From the NCBI RefSeq assembly GCF_022605725.1, contig NC_065553.1, forward strand, positions 1,178,001-1,242,000: a stretch of DNA of 64,000 nt. Reading direction: 5' to 3'. The notes beneath the pieces are model-generated. The model ran no database searches and was not told the origin of the DNA. It saw only the letters and a list, made by a program, of their open reading frames with translations. Source of the DNA: Anthonomus grandis grandis (Eukaryota; Arthropoda; Insecta; Coleoptera; Curculionidae). This document shows positions 11,789 through 22,864 of the stretch, piece by piece (position 1 is the first letter of the stretch; every line of letters begins with the position of its first letter). The position numbers and the translations under genes are program-made.

Positions 11789-12786
11789 TTGAAAAGAACG
11801 AAAAATTCATTAATTGAAGAAAAAGATCTAATTAACCTTTATCAAGGTAGTTTACCAAAAATACATAAAATTAATGTTCCCGTAAGACCTATAGTTAGTA
11901 GCATTAATTCACCCTCTTGCAAAATATCTCTTAAATATTTATCTCCGCTAATAATTCTGACTTATACAATAAAAACTACAGTTTTTAGAAAAAAAAATTC
12001 TACAAGTTCTTTTAACTCACCTGATCTTTTGGTAAGTTTTAACGTTGTAAGTTTTTTTACTAATGCCCCAGTTGACAAAACTTTAAATATTGTTAAAAAT
12101 AAATTAGAGAATGATAATAATTTGGTAGAACGCACAACACTAGATGTTTGTACAAGTTTAGTTGTATAAAAACTACTCATTTCCAATATAATAATGAATT
12201 TTATCAACAAAAGTTGGGAAATAGAAAATAACGAGGTAGACCTGGACAGTTTTTTAACAACTGCAATAGATTTTATTAACAACACTTTAAAACAATTATC
12301 CAAAAAAATTTTTAGAAAATAAAAAATAAAAACGCATAAAAATAAATCAACAACAAATCTTATTTTACCATTTATTACCAGAACTATTTTTAAATCACAG
12401 AATACATTACGGCATCTATTAACAAAAATTAAACCACTTAATGGAAATTTGGTAAATAAAATTCCTTGTACTTGTGATAAATTTTACATAGATGAAACCT
12501 GTACATCATTATCAAAAAGAATTAATAAACATAAATCTTATAAAACACTAATTTTCAAAAATCAAAAATTACATAACATGAATTCGACAATAACCATAGA
12601 ATAAGCTGGACTGCTTATTTAATTTTAAAAAAGGAACCAATTTCAAAATTACGCAAATTAAAAGAAAGTGCATTTCTAATGTTAAATAAAGATAAATGCA
12701 TAGCTACTTGTTGGGTTGATTTTAATAATACATGTATCCTTTTGCTAAATAGAGAGGTGGAACAGGACATTCTTAAAATTAATTGA
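11789..12786 (+). pseudogene. Penelope-like RT and GIY-YIG endonuclease remnant
   Basis: At 11820-12169 the frame holds the Penelope RT signatures LPKIHKINVPVRPIVSS and LVSFNVVSFFTNAPVDKTL. The frame then breaks and the RT core with the catalytic Asp pair is missing. From 12443 a second frame gives NKIPCTCDKFYIDETCTSLS, the Cys-rich and GIY-YIG-like motif of the Penelope endonuclease (usually CxCxxxYIGET; here Gly is replaced by Asp). It continues as a Lys-rich tail to the stop at 12784. The element would have copied RNA into DNA at nicked targets; this copy cannot. Confidence 0.82.
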
Positions 12787-13264
12787 TAATTGGAAACATA
12801 TTTTATTCATGTATTTGTTTATTAAATTATATTTCACACCCTTTAACTTTTAAAAAAGTAAGCTTTGTATTTTTCTGAAAATGTACTTTTTGAAACAGTT
12901 TATCAAAGTCAAACGTCAAATTTAAATAAAAAAGTAGTTTATAAACTGTGATAAAAGGTAGCAAAGAACAAAAAAGGTAAGTAATTTTATATACAGTAAT
13001 GGCCAAAAGTAGATAGACAAATGGTTTTTTAAAAAAATCAAAGGAAATAAAAATTCTATAATAAAGATATTAAAGTATATTATGGGCAACATAAATGTAT
13101 AAAAATAATAAAACATTCTTTAGAAACAATCACCTAATTTGGTTAATAAGAAGAAATAACTAAATATACGCTGGACAAAAGTAGATAGACAAATTTAAAA
13201 AATAACCAATACTCTTTTTCTCAAAAGTATTTTTTTTTAATTACAAACTAAACCATCTACAATA

Positions 13265-14255
13265 TTAGTATTTTGTAAAATACCCCTGATTGTCTATTAC
13301 AGCCTGAGATCTACGTGGCATTGATTCAATAAGATTGTCTATGAGTTTAAAACCAATATTTTTCCATTTTTGTTGCAACCGTTCGAATAATTCACCTTTA
13401 TTTGAATAGTTTGTATTCCTAATATCACGATCTACAACTTTCCATATATTTTCGATGAGATTAAGATCGGGTGACTGGGATGGCCATTTTAAAACTGGTA
13501 TTTTTTCTTCTTCGAAAAATTGCTTCATAATTTTGGAGGAATGCTTTGGGTCATTATCTTGCTGAAATTGGAATCTCAATGGTAAATTGTCTTCGACATA
13601 GGGCAACATAACATCTCTGAGAATATCCCTGTACATAAACCTGTCCATTATGCCATCTATGAGATGTAACGGGCCATCACTGATCCACCTCCATGCTTAA
13701 CTGTGGGTTTTGTGTACTTGGGATTCAAACGCTGGCCAGAAGGACGTCTAACATATTGAATTCCATCGGAATTAAACAAATTAAACTTCGATTGGTCGCT
13801 CCAGCAAACACGTTTCCATTCATGCTTTGTCCAGTGTATATGCTGACGGGCAAATTCCAATCGGGCTAAGCGATTCTTTTTTGAAAGCAATGGTTTTTTT
13901 GCTGGCCTACGTGCAAATAGATTCTCTTCTACCAACCTTCGTCTTACAGTCCTTGAGGACACTGCAAATCCCTAGAGCCTGTAATTCTATCAGAATTTGA
14001 CGAGAAGTCATGAAAGGGTTATTCTGGCTAATTGGTTTTAATTTGCGTACAGCTCTAACGTCCATTTTTTTTTGGTCGACCAGATTTATTTTTTGGCTCT
14101 TATGATCCTGTCCGTTCATATCTTTTGATAATTGCCCAAACAGCTTTTCTTTTAACATCAAATCTACGAGCAATATCAATTTGACGCTTACCCGCGCGAT
14201 ATGCATTAATAATGCGTTGTCTTAAATCAAGAGAGAATCTAATTCTGCGTGGCAT
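13265..14255 (-). pseudogene. Tc1 DD34E transposase, several frameshifts
   Basis: Start at the ATG reading MPRRIRFSLDLRQRIINAYR, the paired-type helix-turn-helix. The second DNA-binding part and linker follow in shifted frames. The core reads CWSDQSKFNLF (first Asp), FQQDNDPKHSS (second) and WPSQSPDLNLIENIW (Glu), with 34 residues between the second Asp and Glu. It ends SMPRRSQAVIDNQG...TKY, the normal Tc1 C-terminus. At least three frame changes (around 14190, 13950 and 13650) break it. A shared ancestor with the copy at 36-37 kb is clear from the motifs, but they are distinct families. Confidence 0.88.
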
Positions 14256-14483
14256 GTTGCACCTTGAGTTAAAGAGAAGCAACACTATACTAATTTTATT
14301 TTATAAATATCTAGACAAAAAAAAATATTCCAAAATTGTTTTTGTCTATCTACTTTTGACCAGCTATATGATAGCAAGCAAAATATTTAACTGAAATTTA
14401 TTGGTATCTTTTTATAGACCGCCTTGCAAATAACAATAATTTAAAATCTAGGGGACCTGTGGGTAAATCTTTAAACAATTATA

Positions 14484-16773
14484 AATAAATATAAATAAAT
14501 AAGTCTTTATTTCCAACGGTCACCCACTTACAGGAAATGCAGAAAAAAAAATACAAATCAAAACAATAATAACAGAATAAAAATTAAATGCAAAAAAACA
14601 AAGTAGTAAAGTAAAACAGTTAAAACTAATTTAAAGAATAAACAAAAAGAAAAGAAAAATAAAAAAAAGAACTCAACAAACCTTTATGCCACACTTCTAA
14701 ATAACAAACAGCATTAGACAGGTACAGGTTGTAATACTAGGTTATTGATTGAGTAGCCTCAGCACAGAAGATAGCGTATCAACAAATAGATCTATGTTGT
14801 AGTTACAAAGCGTATTAAACAAATTACATATGTAAAAAATCGGAGCTCTCTTGAAAATATTATTTAATGCTCTGTTGCAATAAAAAGTGCGAGAATTTCT
14901 GGAGTTTATCCTTGGGACAATGTACCGAATCTGATTTAAGAGTGAAATGCAGTCTATTTTGTTGTTTACTAGCTTATATAAGAAAGTTATAGCCGTTATC
15001 ACACGACGATCGAGTAAGGTTTTCATATTGAACCGTCCAAGCATGACATTTTGGCAAGTGCCTCTGGCTGGATAAACGCCATCTTCCCTATAGTGCAAAT
15101 ACTTTATAAACCTGCGTTGTATATATTCAACGTTTTTGATTTCAGTTTCATATATTGGATGCCATATAAGTGACGCATACTCGAGTCTTGAGCGTACAAA
15201 AGATTGATATAATAATAGTACCACGCTGGTATCGTTAAAATTACGACAATTTCTAATAATAAACCCCAAAGACCTGGATGATGATAGTACAATATTCTGA
15301 ATGTGGCTTTTAAAGTCAAAATTTTCATCAAACGTTACACCCAAATCCTTGATTTCATGGCATCTTGTTAAAGGAAGATTCTGTATATGGTAATCATATT
15401 GTATAGAAGTTTTATTTCTACAATAGGAAACAAGAAAACATTTTGATACATTAAGAAAAAGTCTGTTATTCTGACACCAGCTAATAATACTATTTAATAC
15501 TTCTTGAAGATCTTGGCAGTCGGCTAAACAGTTAATTTTAGTGTAAATTTTCAGATCGTCGGCAAAAAGCAATTTATAACAAGAGATGATTGATGCGAGA
15601 TCGTTAATAAACAATATAAACAACAAAGGACCCAAATTTGCTCCCTGGGGAACTCCAGATTTCACTATATATTGAGAAGAACGAAAGCCGTCGATCTCGA
15701 CAAACTGCCTACGCCCATTGAGATACGAGGAAAGAAAACTTAACAGACCTGTGGAACAGCCCAGATAATCCAGTTTTTTTAATAAAATTCTGAGATCTAC
15801 CTGATCAAACGCCTTCTGAAAGTCCATGTAAAGGACATCTACCTGACCTCTAGCATTAAGCGCCTGACACACATATTCAGAAAGACAGCTCAGGTTTGTG
15901 ACACATGATCTCTGCTCCACAAACCCGTGCTGATCGATAGAGATGAAAGATTTAACTTGATTGTACAGTTGTTTATGAATACAAATTTCAAAGAGCTTGG
16001 AAAAATTGCATAAAATAGATATAGGTCTATAATTTCGAAGCTCCGACTTATCGCCCTTTTTAAAGATTGGTATGACTCGCGCTATCTTCCAGCAAGAAGG
16101 AAATATACCTGTGCGTATGCAGAGGTTAAAAATGTAAGTCAATGGTTTCGCCAATGCCGCAATACAGTTTTTCACTATGAAGCTCGGAATAAAGTCTGTA
16201 CCGCAAGTTGACTTGTTTTTAAGTTTTTTGGAGGCTTCAATAATATCAGACTCATTTAAATAATTTAAAGTTACATCACTTTGACAATGTTTTAGTGTAG
16301 ATGAAGTAAAGTTGTTAGCGTCAGACTCAATGTAAACACTCTGAAAAAAATTGGCGAAAGCATCAACTATCGATTGTGGATTCGAAAACTCATCGGCACC
16401 ATCCCTTATAATACCCGGTATTCTAGAATCGCCCTTCCTCATTTGAATGTACCTCCAAAACTCAGAACTATCCCTGCAAATATTCGTTTCTATATTACGT
16501 AAATAGTTATTATATGCGTTTGTTTTTACTATTTTGAGAGTAGTTCGTATGTTTTTAAATTTATCATAATGGTAGATTGTATTATATCTTTTATAATTCT
16601 TGTGGGCTGATTCTTTACTTTTAATTAACTGTATGATCTCTGAGGTAAACCAGGGAGGATACCGACGCCTTCGATCCTTCCTCAAAGGTACAGTGTTCTG
16701 AAACATAACGTTAAGAGAGTTATATAAATGGTCACAGGCTTCGTTGACACCCAAACACTTAAACAATTGTTCC
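14484..16773 (-). mobile_element. 5'-truncated non-LTR retrotransposon (LINE)
   Basis: Inserted inside the right end of the Tc1 element. An identical 8-mer, CAATTATA, lies at 14476-14483 and 16774-16781 and is a good target-site-duplication candidate. The 3' end (left side, minus strand) carries a short TTTA-type tandem tail and a polyadenylation signal rather than long poly-A. The endonuclease domain is absent, consistent with 5' truncation. An uninterrupted RT frame and clear duplication suggest a recent insertion. Confidence 0.85.
14742..16766 (-). CDS. LINE reverse transcriptase (ORF2 fragment, 674 codons)
   Basis: Begins in the linker before the RT (RRRRYPPWFTSEIIQLIKSK). RT motifs follow in order: RVIPIFKKGDKSELRNYRPI, FVEQRSCVTNL, YMDFQKAFDQVD, SGVPQGANLGPLLFILFIND, and the catalytic LLFADDLKIY. 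A thumb region and C-terminal conserved segment (YESLIWHP-type; here YASLIWHPIY) end the frame. No RNase H or terminal zinc finger was seen. This layout fits the Jockey/CR1 group of insect LINEs; the clade is not certain. The upstream endonuclease is lost, so the copy is dead on arrival though its remaining frame is intact. Confidence 0.9.
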   Translation of the reverse strand: MFKCLGVNEACDHLYNSLNVMFQNTVPLRKDRRRRYPPWFTSEIIQLIKSKESAHKNYKRYNTIYHYDKFKNIRTTLKIVKTNAYNNYLRNIETNICRDSSEFWRYIQMRKGDSRIPGIIRDGADEFSNPQSIVDAFANFFQSVYIESDANNFTSSTLKHCQSDVTLNYLNESDIIEASKKLKNKSTCGTDFIPSFIVKNCIAALAKPLTYIFNLCIRTGIFPSCWKIARVIPIFKKGDKSELRNYRPISILCNFSKLFEICIHKQLYNQVKSFISIDQHGFVEQRSCVTNLSCLSEYVCQALNARGQVDVLYMDFQKAFDQVDLRILLKKLDYLGCSTGLLSFLSSYLNGRRQFVEIDGFRSSQYIVKSGVPQGANLGPLLFILFINDLASIISCYKLLFADDLKIYTKINCLADCQDLQEVLNSIISWCQNNRLFLNVSKCFLVSYCRNKTSIQYDYHIQNLPLTRCHEIKDLGVTFDENFDFKSHIQNIVLSSSRSLGFIIRNCRNFNDTSVVLLLYQSFVRSRLEYASLIWHPIYETEIKNVEYIQRRFIKYLHYREDGVYPARGTCQNVMLGRFNMKTLLDRRVITAITFLYKLVNNKIDCISLLNQIRYIVPRINSRNSRTFYCNRALNNIFKRAPIFYICNLFNTLCNYNIDLFVDTLSSVLRLLNQ

Positions 16774-16848
16774 CAATTATATGAAAATAATACTTTGTCT
16801 ATCTGCTTTTGGCCACTACTGTATATATTTTTAACTTATTTTATTTAG

Positions 16849-16880
16849 CTTGATAACGGTAGTAAATGTAACTACCGAAA
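16849..16880 (+). ncRNA. Degenerate hammerhead-like motif in the Penelope 3' repeat
   Basis: The sequence CTTGATAACGGTAG, a short loop, then CTACCGAAAA forms a perfect 6-bp stem flanked by TTGATAA and GAAA, the positions of the CUGAUGA and GAAA core of a hammerhead ribozyme. Penelope-like elements are known to carry such ribozymes. Two core bases differ from consensus, so cleavage activity is doubtful. Confidence 0.35.
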
Positions 16881-17026
16881 AGGTTAAAATTCGGTCTTTT
16901 TTTATTCAATAAACAGGTTTTTCGTTCTCTTCAATTTCAATTAAAAAAATAAAGTTAGGTAGGATATTAAAAAAAGGAAACCAGCTCAGAGATTGATAGA
17001 TAAACCCTCAGCTCCTAGGTATATAA

Positions 17027-17386
17027 AAATTTTTAAAAATCTATTATACCTCAAGTAAATTATTGGACATAGATTGGATTAAATGTAACAAAAGATACTG
17101 TTAAAAATTAAAGTTCATTCTTCCTCTAAATACGTGTCTTCTTCTTTTGAATAGTTCGGCGTATGAGATAGTAATTTTTAAATTGACTTTTACTGAAACA
17201 GTCACGTAATACCCAATAAAATAAGCAAATAGTTATGAATTCGTCACAACAATATAGATTTTACTTATTGAACTGTTGTCAATTACTTTATTTCTGCCTC
17301 CCTTTCATTTCTCTATATTGACTTGAATCAACTGGAAATTACTTCACTAGGTCTAAGTTGGTTTTATATGCCTATAAATTTTTCAC
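17027..17386. other. AT-rich spacer, nothing recognised
   Basis: No coding or repeat boundary seen. Confidence 0.35.
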
Positions 17387-17459
17387 ATTTTTATTTTATT
17401 TCTACCACATTTCTTATCTCTCAGATTTTTATTTTATTTCTACCTCATTTCGTATCTCC
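17387..17459. repeat. Two-copy tandem duplication (about 37 bp)
   Basis: ATTTTTATTTTATTTCTACC followed by a CATTTC(T/G)TATCTC tail occurs twice back to back with two differences. Confidence 0.6.
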
Positions 17460-17541
17460 ATTACGGTGTGAACCAACCTACAAATTTAATTTTCTTACGT
17501 AATGAGGTTCATTACATACGAAGATCATCGCGATTTCATTA

Positions 17542-17636
17542 CGATCGCCCAATTCTGAGATGGTTAAATGCCTCGAAACATCTTATCAGTTTCTCATTTT
17601 CACCACTTGCATTTCATTTCTGTATTTTAACCTGGT
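17542..17636 (+). repeat. Direct repeat of about 95 bp, copy 1 (copy 2 at 21596-21684)
   Basis: Both copies run from CCCAATTCTGAG through GGTTAAATGCCTCGAAACAT to TGTATTTTAACCTGG in the same orientation, about 4 kb apart. They bracket the inverted-repeat element at 18093-21403. The stretch CTGAGATGG...CTCGAAAC resembles the CTGAnGA...GAAAC pattern of hammerhead-bearing retroelement repeats, with one core base missing. Confidence 0.55.
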
Positions 17637-18092
17637 TTATACCAGGTGTGCATTTTTAGTTAAAATTTAACGATGAATATCGGATAAAATGTCCGCGTGA
17701 TACACGTTGAGGAAATTAATATTATATTTATGTTATTCACGTTTAACAAGAAGGTTTAATACATGTCAAGAATACATAATTATTATGTCGTAAAAGTTAA
17801 ACGTTTATAAGTATGGTATATTGTATAGTATTTAAAGACCTTTACAAAATGCGTTTAATAGAATGAGCTTCTAAACGAACATACTTACCAGCAACAAAAC
17901 GTTGAATTTTTATTTATAGGACACCAGTATAAAACCGTTAAATAATTGTTGATTTGGAAATTATAATAAAGGTTTCTATTTAAGCTTACATTGTGGTATA
18001 TTATACCAGATGCCCAGGAACTCTATCGACAAACTTTACAGGGTGATAAATAGGAAAAAACATTTATATGTACTAAACGTGTTAAAGTCTAA

Positions 18093-21000
18093 TTCAGAGA
18101 TCTATTAGAATCTTTGATGTGTCGCAGATGCCGCACTAACTAGTCCGTGCGCCTATGTCGTATTTATTGTCGCATGATATACATGTTTAAATGGTAAGAT
18201 TTTATATAGTTTATCTATGAAATCATTTTAAATATACGTAAAACCGCATGTTTTATACTATTTTTTATTTTTCTTTCGAAAATGTCCATTTTTAGAAAGA
18301 AAATAATATCACAAGAAAATAATATCAAAAAATTGACCGCGGACTAAAATCCAAGCATCTTACAAAATATTTTAAACACTCCCAGCACTCACAGACTTGT
18401 CACCTCTTTTTAGCCAGTCTATTAAACAAAGATAAAACATCTGCGTTCTGACGATTCCTACTTTAGGCTGTGCAAGTGATTGTGTATCTCTCTCTATCCC
18501 ACTGATTTTGAGAATTACGGGGCCGTACCCAAATAAATTTATGGGCTATTTTTGTATTACTTTTGACGTATTTTTAAAAAAAATCTTTAAGGGGTCTATC
18601 ACCTTTAATAGTTGGGAGGGAGGTCAGGTGAGGTCATTATTATTTGATGGGTTTTGCTGGTTTTCCTTTTTCCCCTTTTATGAAATTGGTGAATTTAGAA
18701 TTTGGCCTGTATTCGTCTAAATTTTTTGCAGTTTTTACTGTGAGGAAGTGTGTTTTTTATTTGTGTTTGTGGATTTGTCTTAGTATTATAACTGCCCCTG
18801 TTTGCCCTTCAATGACACAATAAAGACTACTTCTTTCACCATTCTCTGGGAAAAACCCTTTTTTGCTATAGTAAGAAAAACACTGTTTTTATTAAGAAAA
18901 TTAGTCTAAAATTTTGTTTTTTACAGCTTACTCCTTACTCCCTCTGTTGTCGCAGTTGAGGATCAAATTTCGTGTTTGTCTAGAAATTTTTTTGACGAAG
19001 AAATTTACAACAAAAGTCACATTTTTTTCTTACTTAATAATAACCACTGTAATTTTTTCAAGAAGAAAAATGTCAAAATTTTGCAATTATTGATTTATGG
19101 ATTATTCTGAAGATTTTTTTAGTCTTTTTTAAAGAAATGACTAAAATCCACTAGCTAAAAGCCCAGAACATTGAAATTTCATCCCAGGAATGCCTGTGCG
19201 GAAAAAAACATTTGTCCCTTATTGGCACCCCAATATTTTAAATTTTTTAAAATCAACATTTTTTCAATTATTGGTTTATGGCCATCTCTTTTCTGAAGAA
19301 ATGGTTGGAATTTATTCATTAAATGTCAAGACAATTGAATTTCTCATTCCACGAGTGCCTGTAAAAAATAAGATAATTTGTCCCTTATTGACACAATAAT
19401 ATCTTGAGTTCTAGTAGTCAAGATTTTGAAATTATTCATTTATGGACTACTCTGAAGGCTTTTTTAGTCTTTTCTGAAGAAACGCTTGAAATTCATTTAC
19501 TAAAAGTCAAAAAATTGGATTTTTTGTTCCAGGAGTGCCTGTAAGAAAAAAAATAATTTACTTTCTTATCGGCCCGCCAATATCTTGAATTCTAGTAGTA
19601 AAAATTTCGTTATTATTGATTTATTGACTACTTTGAAGACTTTCCTAGTCTTTTCTATAAAAATAACTAAAATTTAATAACTAAAAGTCGGAAGAAAATG
19701 GACATTTTATTCCAGAAGGAAAAAATTTGTCTCTTATTGGCTCTTATCTTCCTTATACCTTGAGTTCTAACAGTCAAAATTTTCCCGTTATTGATTTATG
19801 AACTACTTTAAAGGTTTTTTTATTCTTTTTTGAAGAAATGACTAGAATCGATTTATTAAGAGCCAAGAAAATTGCATTTTTATTCCAGGGGTGGCTGTAA
19901 AAGACAAAATAATTTGCTTCTGGTTAGTACCCTAGTTTCTTAGGGTTCTATTGATTTAATTTTGAAATGAATGAGTTATGACTAATCTGAAGGCTTTTTT
20001 AGTTTTTGTTAAAGAACTTACTAAAATCCATTTCATAAAAGTCAAGTAATTAGAATTTTTATTTCAGGAGTGCCCGTAAAAACATAATAATTTGTCAACA
20101 TTTATATGAGATAAAAATATACTTATCTCATTCCTTTATGAGCTAGATAGAGATAAACTTATGTGTCAAAAAGATATTGATACATTTTAATATTCAAACG
20201 TTTTTTCATAAATAACATTTAGATAATAGAGTGTTTATGGGTAAAAAAATTGAATAGGTTTATAGAAAACGACAGTCAACTGATCAAAAATTAGTCCCTA
20301 TCACGAATTTCGTTCCAATCTTATCTTTTGGCTCATTGACAACATGCAGCAATATATGCCCTTCAGCGACACAATAAAGACTGCTTCTTCCTTCATTCTC
20401 TGGAAAAAAGGCCCTTTTTTTGCTATAGTAAGAAAACCCTATTTTTATTAATTAAACAAGTTTAAAGTTTTGTTTTTTTCAGCTTACTGCCCCTGTTTGT
20501 CCTTAAGCGACACAATAAAGAATATAATTATAATGTAATGCTTTAATATCCATATGCTGATGTGCGAGATGAAGTTGAAATCCATAGCAGCAACAAAGGC
20601 AAAAAAACAGAATTTAGAAAATTGTATTAACTCTTTGGGCCAGATTCAAAAGACTGGTTAAATTTATAAAAGTATTTAGTATCCTCGCTGTAGTTTAAGG
20701 ATTCAGTATACTTAAAATGTAGTGACATTGAATATGGCAGCCAAAATCCCCATTAATAATCACCACCAAGTAAAAATAAATCTCAATACCCAAAAAAAGG
20801 GAATATATAAAATTTGAAGACAAACCAAAACATTTTACCCTTTTGTGTCAAACAGTAAATATTTAATGCCTTAATACACAGAATAAATGGGCCTAAGTAA
20901 TTCGTACCACCTATTCTTTCATCACTTGTTATAAACACCCCACTGATGGTGCTAAAAACTAAACTTATTAAATTAAAATTTTTGGTTAAACTCATTTTAC

Positions 21001-21403
21001 GTAATTAAATCTTACTTATATTTAAATTAAATATTATCTACCTTTCAACTATCCTGAATTTCTAACTTAATAAAACTAATCCCAAGAATCCCGAATAATA
21101 AATTTGAAGGCCGGACCTGTGCAACTTTTCACGCTTGAGTGCCTGTGACTCAGGTCAGACTTCTAACAAAATAGTACGTGGGCGCATGTAGTCAAATTTT
21201 ACGAATCAAATGTATAAATTCTTAAAAAATTGCTTAAAACATTTATTTATTTAATAAAATTATTAAATATCGCTTAGAATATTAATTTATGACTCTTTCC
21301 ACATAAAATTTTGCGATTTAAACATGCATGTCATGTGACAATACAAGCAACACCGGCACACGGACTATTCGCGGCACATCAAAGATTCTAATAGATCTCT
21401 GAA
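18093..21403. mobile_element. Large non-coding inverted-repeat element
   Basis: Arms of about 110-130 bp match inversely: the left arm starts TTCAGAGATCTATTAGAATC at 18093, and its reverse complement ends at 21403. No transposase frame lies between. The interior holds a direct repeat of about 100 bp (18789-18895 and 20351-20460, both with GACACAATAAAGACT and TTTTTTGCTATAGTAAGAAA) and a tandem array. Target duplication not identified. Could be a non-autonomous DNA transposon or a fold-back element. Confidence 0.5.
19020..20100. repeat. Degenerate tandem array, unit about 175 bp, about six copies
   Basis: Landmarks recur at 165-190 bp spacing: a TGCCTGT..AAAAAATAATTTG word followed by CTTATTGGC, then TTATTGATTTATGGACTA, then GAAGA.TTTTTTAGTCTTTT. 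Copies start near 19050, 19210, 19380, 19560, 19735 and 19915. They differ considerably from each other, so the array is old. No long open frame. Confidence 0.65.
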
Positions 21404-21595
21404 CTGAACTATACTTTCTCCATAGCTTTAATTTAAAAAAGTTTTTTTTCAAATAACGTTACTACCAATGAAGATATTTTTTTTTAAATTTATAAATGTG
21501 TTTTATGCATCATGGAGCATTTTTTAACGCCACACAAGAAGCGACCGTAAGGGATTTTTTGTGAATATTTTTTATTAAAAAAAAACGATTGCCCA

Positions 21596-21684
21596 ATTCT
21601 GAGTTGGTTAAATGCCTCGAAACATCTTATCAGTTTCTCATTTTCACCACTTTCATGCATTTCATTTCTGTATTTTAACCTGGT
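21596..21684 (+). repeat. Direct repeat of about 95 bp, copy 2
   Basis: Near-identical to 17542-17636, with GAGTTGG in place of GAGATGG and a 4-base insertion (ATGC). Confidence 0.55.
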
Positions 21685-21699
21685 CAATTCAGGTCAATA

Positions 21700-22249
21700 G
21701 AGTCCATTACTTACAAAAATCCTCATTTTATTAAGATCCTCCTCAATACTCGCACCTAAGATAAGTTATCAATCTACATTAAACAACCCTGTATATTCTA
21801 AACAATGATTTTTTTAGTGTACGTGTCTCTAGATCAAAAATATAACATCTGACGCTTTTTGGCACATTTTACTTTTGTAGAAGCTATTTTTCTTTTCTCT
21901 TTTTTGTTCATAGGGCTCCTCACGAATAGAGCTTACCCCCAAAAAAGACTTTCCCACCTAGCTTGCATAATAGCTTAGACTAGTCTAGTTATTCTGATGG
22001 TAGCTTAAACCATTCGCCCCAACCCCATCGAACGACTAATAACGTTACCGTTACATCACAAATTGCTGATGATTAAACTAAAAACACCACCAGCTTTTCC
22101 CTTGTTTCTAAGCTATATGTGTTATCATCAACATTCATCATCATCCTCATCATCTCTTTGTCTAATTTTGCACACGAGTCCTTCATAACCAACCAACCAA
22201 TCCACCATTAGTTTTGCTAGTGACTGTAGCTCGCCCGCTTCCTGTTTAG
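21700..22249. other. Intron upstream of the 22-kb exon
   Basis: No transposon recognised. The end is pyrimidine-rich (CTCGCCCGCTTCCTGTTTAG) and supplies the splice acceptor. Confidence 0.4.
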
Positions 22250-22436
22250 GTGTAGTGCCGAGCTGCTGCAGTACCCCGCCGCCCATGTACGAGGGTCTGG
22301 ATAGAAGCGAGGCGGGTTCTACTTCGGGTTCCGTTTCCGGACACGCTTCTTCCGCCAGAGGGTCCAGACATCATCATGGACACCATCACCACCACCATCA
22401 TGTGGTCATGAAGAATTATAAAGATGATTCTGTCAG
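22250..22436 (+). CDS. Host-gene exon D (187 nt, phase 1-2), His-rich
   Basis: Acceptor CTGTTTAG, donor GTCAG|GTACGG. The first two bases complete the Gly codon begun in exon C. Reads VVPSCCSTPPPMYEGLDRSE, then a Gly/Ser-rich stretch, a nine-residue His cluster after HHHG, and VVMKNYKDDSV. The leftover AG joins T of the exon at 25736 to give Ser. GC content and open frame stand out from the intron DNA. Used in the long isoform in place of the 7-kb terminal exon. The product is unknown; the composition suggests a disordered cytoplasmic segment. Confidence 0.7.
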
Positions 22437-22864
22437 GTACGGGAGGTTCTTGATTTGTATTTTTCTGGTTTTATTCGGAACTGGTAGCACTTGAACCTGA
22501 TAGTGAAATTGCCTTAATGTAATGAAGGAATTTATAATTAACCCATTCAGGATGTGCGCCGTACAGGCACGTTTAGCATTTTCCAGTTTGCTATCGTATT
22601 TTTTGTTTATGTGAAAATTTTTGAAGCATATATAAAAACAAAGAGCAACATTACAAACCTTGCACGTAAAATGCCAAATTCCTTAGAAAAATCCGATTCA
22701 TTTCCGTTTCTGTAACAGAGGAAGTAACTATTGATTTCGACGTGCGTCCCGAATGGGTTAATGATGTTAATCTAAGGTGTACAGGATCTTTTCCCGTATC
22801 CGTATATTGACTCCTTTTTAAAGGAGTTAGGTGAAAAGTTATAAAAAAACATCTGCGAGTTTTC

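Larger units (their letters stand above)
12992..16823 (-). mobile_element. Tc1 DD34E transposon 1 with IR/DR ends, split by a LINE
   Basis: Ends TACAGTAATGGCCAAAAGTA and the inverse TTTTGGCCACTACTGTA, with TA at 12990-12991 and 16824-16825. Each end has a second inner copy of the AAAAGTAGATAGACAAA word (13174-13193 on the left, about 14337-14353 on the right), the IR/DR arrangement known from several Tc1 elements. The right inner and outer copies are now about 2.4 kb apart because a LINE inserted between them. The element itself interrupts the Penelope remnant. It was about 1.5 kb before the LINE arrived. Confidence 0.88.
11704..17026 (+). mobile_element. Penelope-like element remnant, interrupted by a Tc1 element
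   Basis: Penelope pieces lie at 11704-12991 and 16824-17026; the middle is a later insertion. A segment of about 100 bp at 11704-11806 recurs inverted at about 16919-17026 (both contain the AGGAGCTGAGG and CCTACCTAACTT words). Inverted pseudo-LTR copies of this sort are a known feature of Penelope-like elements. Between them lie reverse-transcriptase and GIY-YIG endonuclease remnants. The copy is 5'-truncated (the left repeat runs straight into the middle of the RT) and internally deleted. Confidence 0.75.
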
